Positions 13,639-17,314 of a stretch of DNA of 17,314 nt are shown one piece after another. The translations under genes were made by a program, and so were the position numbers. Below the pieces are notes generated by a model. That model worked only from the letters and a program-made list of their open reading frames with translations. It had not been told where the DNA came from and searched no databases. The stretch's first letter is position 1. Each line of letters starts with the position of its first letter. The DNA comes from Proteiniphilum sp. (GTDB taxonomy: Bacteria; Bacteroidota; Bacteroidia; Bacteroidales; Dysgonomonadaceae): NCBI GenBank assembly GCA_016649795.1, contig JAENWZ010000016.1:1-17314 (forward strand), in the 5' to 3' direction.

Positions 13639-16260
13639 ATGCTAAAAAAAACAATCCTGATATTTGCCAATTTATTCGCTGTCATTATGTCGGTCTTTGG
13701 GCAGCAAAACCTAATCGGTATTGTGAAAGACAGCATCTCAGGTAAGCCCGTGGCGGATGTATATATCATGCTGATGAGGGATGACGGAAGCAATATTCTG
13801 GCCTATTCATACTCACAGGAAAGCGGTGTATTCAGTATTGAATTTCCGGATACGGAACAGCAGCATTTTCTACTCACAACATCCCGCTTGGGCTACGCTC
13901 CATGGCAAAAAAAAGTATCACGTCAAACACAAAAATTAGAGATTAAGCTTCAGGAAACCAGTACACCGCTCAGAGAAGTCAGGATAACATCACCCCCCAT
14001 CAAACAGCGGGGCGATACCATCGACTATTATATGTCGGGCTTTGTCCGTCCGCAAGACCGCACGCTTGCCGATGTACTTGCCCGCATGCCGGGCATTGAA
14101 GTACAGACCGACGGACGCGTACAGTATGAAGGAAAACCAATCAATAGGTTTTACATCGAAAATATGAATCTGCTGGAGCAACGCTATTCTATTGCTACGA
14201 AAAACCTTTCACCCGATGATATCTCCACCGTACAGGTATATGAAAATCACGAACCGGTAAAAATGCTCCGTGACCGCAGTGACTCGGAACAGGCGGCGCT
14301 CAACATCAAATTAAAGGAGGATGCCAAAGCAAAATGGTTACACACATTCGATTTTGGTGTTGGCGGGCTCCCGTTTCTGTACGATGCAAACACTTCTCTT
14401 GTCCGATTTGCCCGCGGGAACCAGTCGATGCTGATAGGAAAAACGAATAATACAGGTAAAGATATATTTTTGGAATTAAAAATGCACACGTTAAAACCGG
14501 GAGTGGTTTTTCGTCCCGGATTCCCGGACGGGATTCCCGACCAGCTTTCCATACTTTCGGTAGAATCTTCATTTTTCACACGCGACAGGGCGCGTTTCAA
14601 CGAAAGCGCCATAACCTCGTTAAACCAATTATGGCGTGTAGCAAAAGATACGGATATGCGATTCAATACAAATTACGGATTTGAACGGGAAAAACGCGAA
14701 CGAAGTATAGAAACCGAATACCGGTTCGAAAATCAGCCGGCAATTGTGATTAAAGATTACACTTCGCAAACCGTTAACTGGCATAAATTAGAAAACGAAT
14801 TAGCGTTTACCGCCAACAAATCAGACTATTATCTAGAAGAAAAACTAAATGCGAACATTCACTGGAAAGAAGCATTGGCAGATATCGAGACCAATAATCA
14901 TGCGATTCGGCAAAATCTGGATCTGCCACGAATGCATGTAAAAAATAATACCTCCTTCTCAAAGTTGATAAGGGATATCTCAATAGGTGCCGGTAACAAT
15001 ACAGAGTTTACAAGACTACCGCAATCACTAGTGCTGACTGCACCTGAGGAGATGCCTCTTTTCACAGAAAACTATATTCACCAAACCGTTCAATACAACG
15101 ACGGTTTCAGTGACACCTATATTACGCTCAATTACAAAAAACGGAATCACTCAATTGATATAAAAACCGGGGCAGAATGGGTATGGCAGGCTATTGAATC
15201 GGAACTGAATCCTTTGCCCGAAATGCAAGACAACTTCCACAACAGCCTGACATGGAAAACCGCACGGTTTTACGCCGAACCGTCGCATAGGTTGAATTAC
15301 AGGCTCTGGACATTTACTTCGTCCGTTTCGGCTAATTACATGCAAACATATTATTCAGGCGAAAAAGAGAACTATGTATACTTTAATCCCCGTTTCCGGG
15401 TGATCTATGAACCCAGCGGAAACATCAGGTTCAACGCCGGATATGCTTACAATCTTCGCTATGGCGATCTGAACCAAATGAAAACAGGTTATGTACTGAA
15501 AAGGTATAACCTGTTCTCAAAAGGTATTGAAGAACTGCAACGGACCGCTGCTCAAAACCTGAACTGGGGTGTTTTCTATAAAAACATCTCTCATTTTTTT
15601 AACCTGCATTACCTCGGCATTTACTCATATTATAGAAATAATCTGGTACCCGCCAATTTTATTCGGGAATACTACAACTTTACCTGGTGGGAATATAAAG
15701 AAAAACCTTCCACTTTCTTGGTGAACAGGCTGTCGGCAACCAAATTGTTCACCGACATTTCGCTGACCGCCGGCCTGAGCCTGTCATATAACCAAAACAG
15801 ATCGACAATGGAACAACAGGGGGCATCCATCCAATACATAAACCACTCCTTTGGCATGTCGCCATCGCTGAAATGGAATGCAAAAAAGAACCTGAACTTC
15901 GATTATACAATGGATGCATTCTTCTCGGGAGTGAGTATGAATGAAGATCCGGTTGGAAATTATATTCCCCTTATCAATCACCAGTTGTACACTTTTTGGG
16001 AAATCACCGGGGAGTTGTCGCTCACCTCTGCCCTACAGCATTATTACAACAAAGCGCCCGGTTCCTCCGTAACAAATCTGTGGTTTGCCGATCTCGGGGT
16101 GCAGTATATTTTCAATAAAGTGACCGTTAGTTTGTATTGGACCAATATTTTCAATCAGAAACAACATATTACAAGCAGTTACAATGCCGTTAATACCATC
16201 ACACGCGTAGATAAACTTCGGCCGGGTGAAGTGCTTGTAAGCCTTAGATTCAAACGATAA
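13639..16260 (+). CDS. TonB-dependent receptor-like outer-membrane protein with CarboxypepD_reg domain
   Basis: Outer-membrane beta-barrel protein of 873 residues. Signal peptide about 1-21 (ending MSVFG before QQ). Residues 24-105 form a carboxypeptidase-regulatory-like beta-sandwich (IGIVKDSISGKPVADVYI, GVFSIEF, LEIKLQE). Residues about 112-228 form a plug-like region, with GDTIDYYMSGF, RTLADVLARMPGIEV, YEGKPINRFYIENMNLLEQRYSIAT and NIKLKEDAK. The rest alternates aromatic and polar residues as barrel strands and ends with LVSLRFKR. I see no TonB box with certainty. No SusD-type lipoprotein lies next to it, so it is not an ordinary glycan SusC/D pair; this subtype typically accompanies GLPGLI proteins. 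The ligand is unknown; the peptide encoded upstream is a candidate by position only. Confidence 0.88.
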   Translation: MLKKTILIFANLFAVIMSVFGQQNLIGIVKDSISGKPVADVYIMLMRDDGSNILAYSYSQESGVFSIEFPDTEQQHFLLTTSRLGYAPWQKKVSRQTQKLEIKLQETSTPLREVRITSPPIKQRGDTIDYYMSGFVRPQDRTLADVLARMPGIEVQTDGRVQYEGKPINRFYIENMNLLEQRYSIATKNLSPDDISTVQVYENHEPVKMLRDRSDSEQAALNIKLKEDAKAKWLHTFDFGVGGLPFLYDANTSLVRFARGNQSMLIGKTNNTGKDIFLELKMHTLKPGVVFRPGFPDGIPDQLSILSVESSFFTRDRARFNESAITSLNQLWRVAKDTDMRFNTNYGFEREKRERSIETEYRFENQPAIVIKDYTSQTVNWHKLENELAFTANKSDYYLEEKLNANIHWKEALADIETNNHAIRQNLDLPRMHVKNNTSFSKLIRDISIGAGNNTEFTRLPQSLVLTAPEEMPLFTENYIHQTVQYNDGFSDTYITLNYKKRNHSIDIKTGAEWVWQAIESELNPLPEMQDNFHNSLTWKTARFYAEPSHRLNYRLWTFTSSVSANYMQTYYSGEKENYVYFNPRFRVIYEPSGNIRFNAGYAYNLRYGDLNQMKTGYVLKRYNLFSKGIEELQRTAAQNLNWGVFYKNISHFFNLHYLGIYSYYRNNLVPANFIREYYNFTWWEYKEKPSTFLVNRLSATKLFTDISLTAGLSLSYNQNRSTMEQQGASIQYINHSFGMSPSLKWNAKKNLNFDYTMDAFFSGVSMNEDPVGNYIPLINHQLYTFWEITGELSLTSALQHYYNKAPGSSVTNLWFADLGVQYIFNKVTVSLYWTNIFNQKQHITSSYNAVNTITRVDKLRPGEVLVSLRFKR

Positions 16261-16267
16261 GGGAAAT

Positions 16268-16316
16268 ACCGGAAGTGAAAGATTGACCCAATTGAACATC
16301 GATCAATCACTCCGGT
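16268..16316. terminator. Imperfect hairpin between convergent genes
   Basis: ACCGGA-a-GTGA-aa-GATTGA on the left pairs with TCAATC-AC-TCCGGT on the right across the 60-base gap between the receptor (plus) and kinase (minus) stop codons. No T-run follows on either strand, so it is a likely but atypical transcription barrier. Confidence 0.5.
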
Positions 16317-16320
16317 CATC

Positions 16321-17314
16321 TCAACCGCTTACCCAATTTTTCCTCAGCGCGATCCTGAAGGTAGCACCTTTATCCAATTCCGACTTCAGCACAAAGATTC
16401 TCCCTTTGTGATTCACCTCCACAATACGTTTCACAAGTGTAAGGCCAAGCCCCCACCCCCGCTCCTTGGTGGTATAACCGGGGGAGAAGAGCTTTTTGAA
16501 TTTCGATTTCGGAACTCCTTTGCCGGTGTCGGAGACATCAAGTAAAACCTGATTGTTTTTTTCAGTCAGTCTGAATGTGATAGTGCCCTCTCCGTTCATG
16601 GCATCTACTGCATTCTTCGTGAGATTTTCAATCACCCAACCAAACAGTGGCTCATTCAGTGAGACGAGCACCGGCTGTGCAGGAAACAGTAAAGTAAAGA
16701 TTACCTTATCTGACAGACGCTTTTCGAGATAAGACAGCGAATTTCTCACCACATCCCGCAAGTCTGCCGGCTGCATATCCGGAGTGGAACCAATCCTGGA
16801 GAAGCGCTCCGCGATCATCTGCAAACGGGCTGTATCCTTCTCAATCTCATCCACATGAGCCGAATCCATCTCTTTCATTTTCAGGTATTCCGTCCATGCC
16901 ACCAGCGACGAGATTGGTGTACCCAGCTGATGGGCGGTCTCTTTTGACAATCCCACCCAGACACTGTTCTGCTCGGCTCGTTGCGAACGGTTCAACGCGA
17001 AAAATGCAAGAGCAATAAACAGAGCAATTATGAAAAACTGTACATATGGATAGATCTGCAATTGCTTCAAAGTATAAGAATCATCAAAATAGAGCGATTG
17101 ACTCAGTTCTGTCAGTCTGACAGGATCATGTCTGTCGCTAAACTGTTTCATTTTATCACGAAGAAAAGCCTGCCTCTCCTCCTGAGGAAGCCTGATATTG
17201 TGTGACAGCAGCTTACCGCTATTCTCATCATGCAGAATAATAGGTATCGTCGTATTACTCCGTAATATACTCAATACCAATGACATATCTGTGCCCGTGT
17301 CATCCAGGGCTACC
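16321..17314 (-). CDS. Sensor histidine kinase, 5' end cut by window edge
   Basis: Inner-membrane two-component sensor kinase. The frame stays open to the right edge: 17287-17314 reads VALDDTGTD directly before the Met at 17286, so that Met is internal and the N-terminus with its first membrane helix is missing. Counting from that Met: an extracytoplasmic sensing segment (about 1-80; NTTIPIILHDENSG), a membrane helix (about 82-98), a HisKA-type helix with SKETAHQLGTPISSL and the phosphoacceptor candidate H119, and an HATPase_c domain with ENLTKNAVDAM (N-box), SDTGKGVP (G1), GWGLGLTLVKRI (G2) and KGATFRIAL. No response regulator lies in the window; it may follow or precede outside. The signal sensed cannot be predicted. 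Confidence 0.93.
   Translation of the reverse strand, partial: VALDDTGTDMSLVLSILRSNTTIPIILHDENSGKLLSHNIRLPQEERQAFLRDKMKQFSDRHDPVRLTELSQSLYFDDSYTLKQLQIYPYVQFFIIALFIALAFFALNRSQRAEQNSVWVGLSKETAHQLGTPISSLVAWTEYLKMKEMDSAHVDEIEKDTARLQMIAERFSRIGSTPDMQPADLRDVVRNSLSYLEKRLSDKVIFTLLFPAQPVLVSLNEPLFGWVIENLTKNAVDAMNGEGTITFRLTEKNNQVLLDVSDTGKGVPKSKFKKLFSPGYTTKERGWGLGLTLVKRIVEVNHKGRIFVLKSELDKGATFRIALRKNWVSG

Noticed and set aside
13639..16260. SusC of a polysaccharide-utilisation locus
   Set aside because: No SusD-like lipoprotein or extracellular glycanase is adjacent; the N-terminal and plug sequences match the GLPGLI-associated receptor type better.
1..17314. CRISPR arrays, tRNA or rRNA genes, insertion sequences, phage attachment sites
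   Set aside because: No regularly spaced direct repeats, tRNA cloverleaf, rRNA-like sequence or transposase/integrase coding sequence was seen on either strand.

Overview
The window looks like a chromosomal segment of a Bacteroidota species, order Bacteroidales; something near Dysgonomonadaceae/Porphyromonadaceae is my inference. Three things point there: recurrent promoters of the Bacteroidota type (TTG, a 18-20 base spacer, then TAnnTTTG) with no clear Shine-Dalgarno sites; a debranching enzyme / GT4 / GH57 glycogen cluster; and a GLPGLI-family protein beside a CarboxypepD_reg-type outer-membrane receptor. Most of the window is core metabolism. One AT-rich accessory island lies at about 12.15-16.26 kb.

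Left part (1-3953, all minus strand): a rhomboid protease, meso-diaminopimelate dehydrogenase (ddh), prolipoprotein diacylglyceryl transferase (lgt), and a flavodiiron protein whose C-terminus is cut by the left edge. lgt has a very good promoter in the 210-base gap after ddh and probably carries the flavodiiron gene with it.

Middle (4131-8772, plus strand): a three-gene glycogen/alpha-glucan operon of amylo-alpha-1,6-glucosidase, GT4 glycosyltransferase and GH57 protein. It has its own promoter and ends at a strong hairpin terminator that also serves the convergent rny. The GH57 protein, and possibly the debranching enzyme, has Asn where the family normally has the catalytic Asp.

8799-11352 (minus strand): a division/RNA-turnover operon read as coiled-coil protein, zapA, a structured gap that fits 6S RNA, and rny. 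A clear promoter at 11322-11352 precedes a 180-base leader containing a perfect 8-bp inverted repeat.

11424-16260 (plus strand): a B3/B4-domain gene broken by one in-frame TGA. Then comes the accessory island: a decayed copy and an intact copy of a secreted four-cysteine peptide, a GLPGLI-family protein and an 873-residue TonB-receptor-like outer-membrane barrel. I consider this peptide/GLPGLI/receptor set the best candidate for an undescribed system in the window. No peptide-modifying enzyme, peptidase or ABC exporter is present in the window, so its function is open.

Right end (16321-17314, minus strand): a sensor histidine kinase whose N-terminus lies outside the window.
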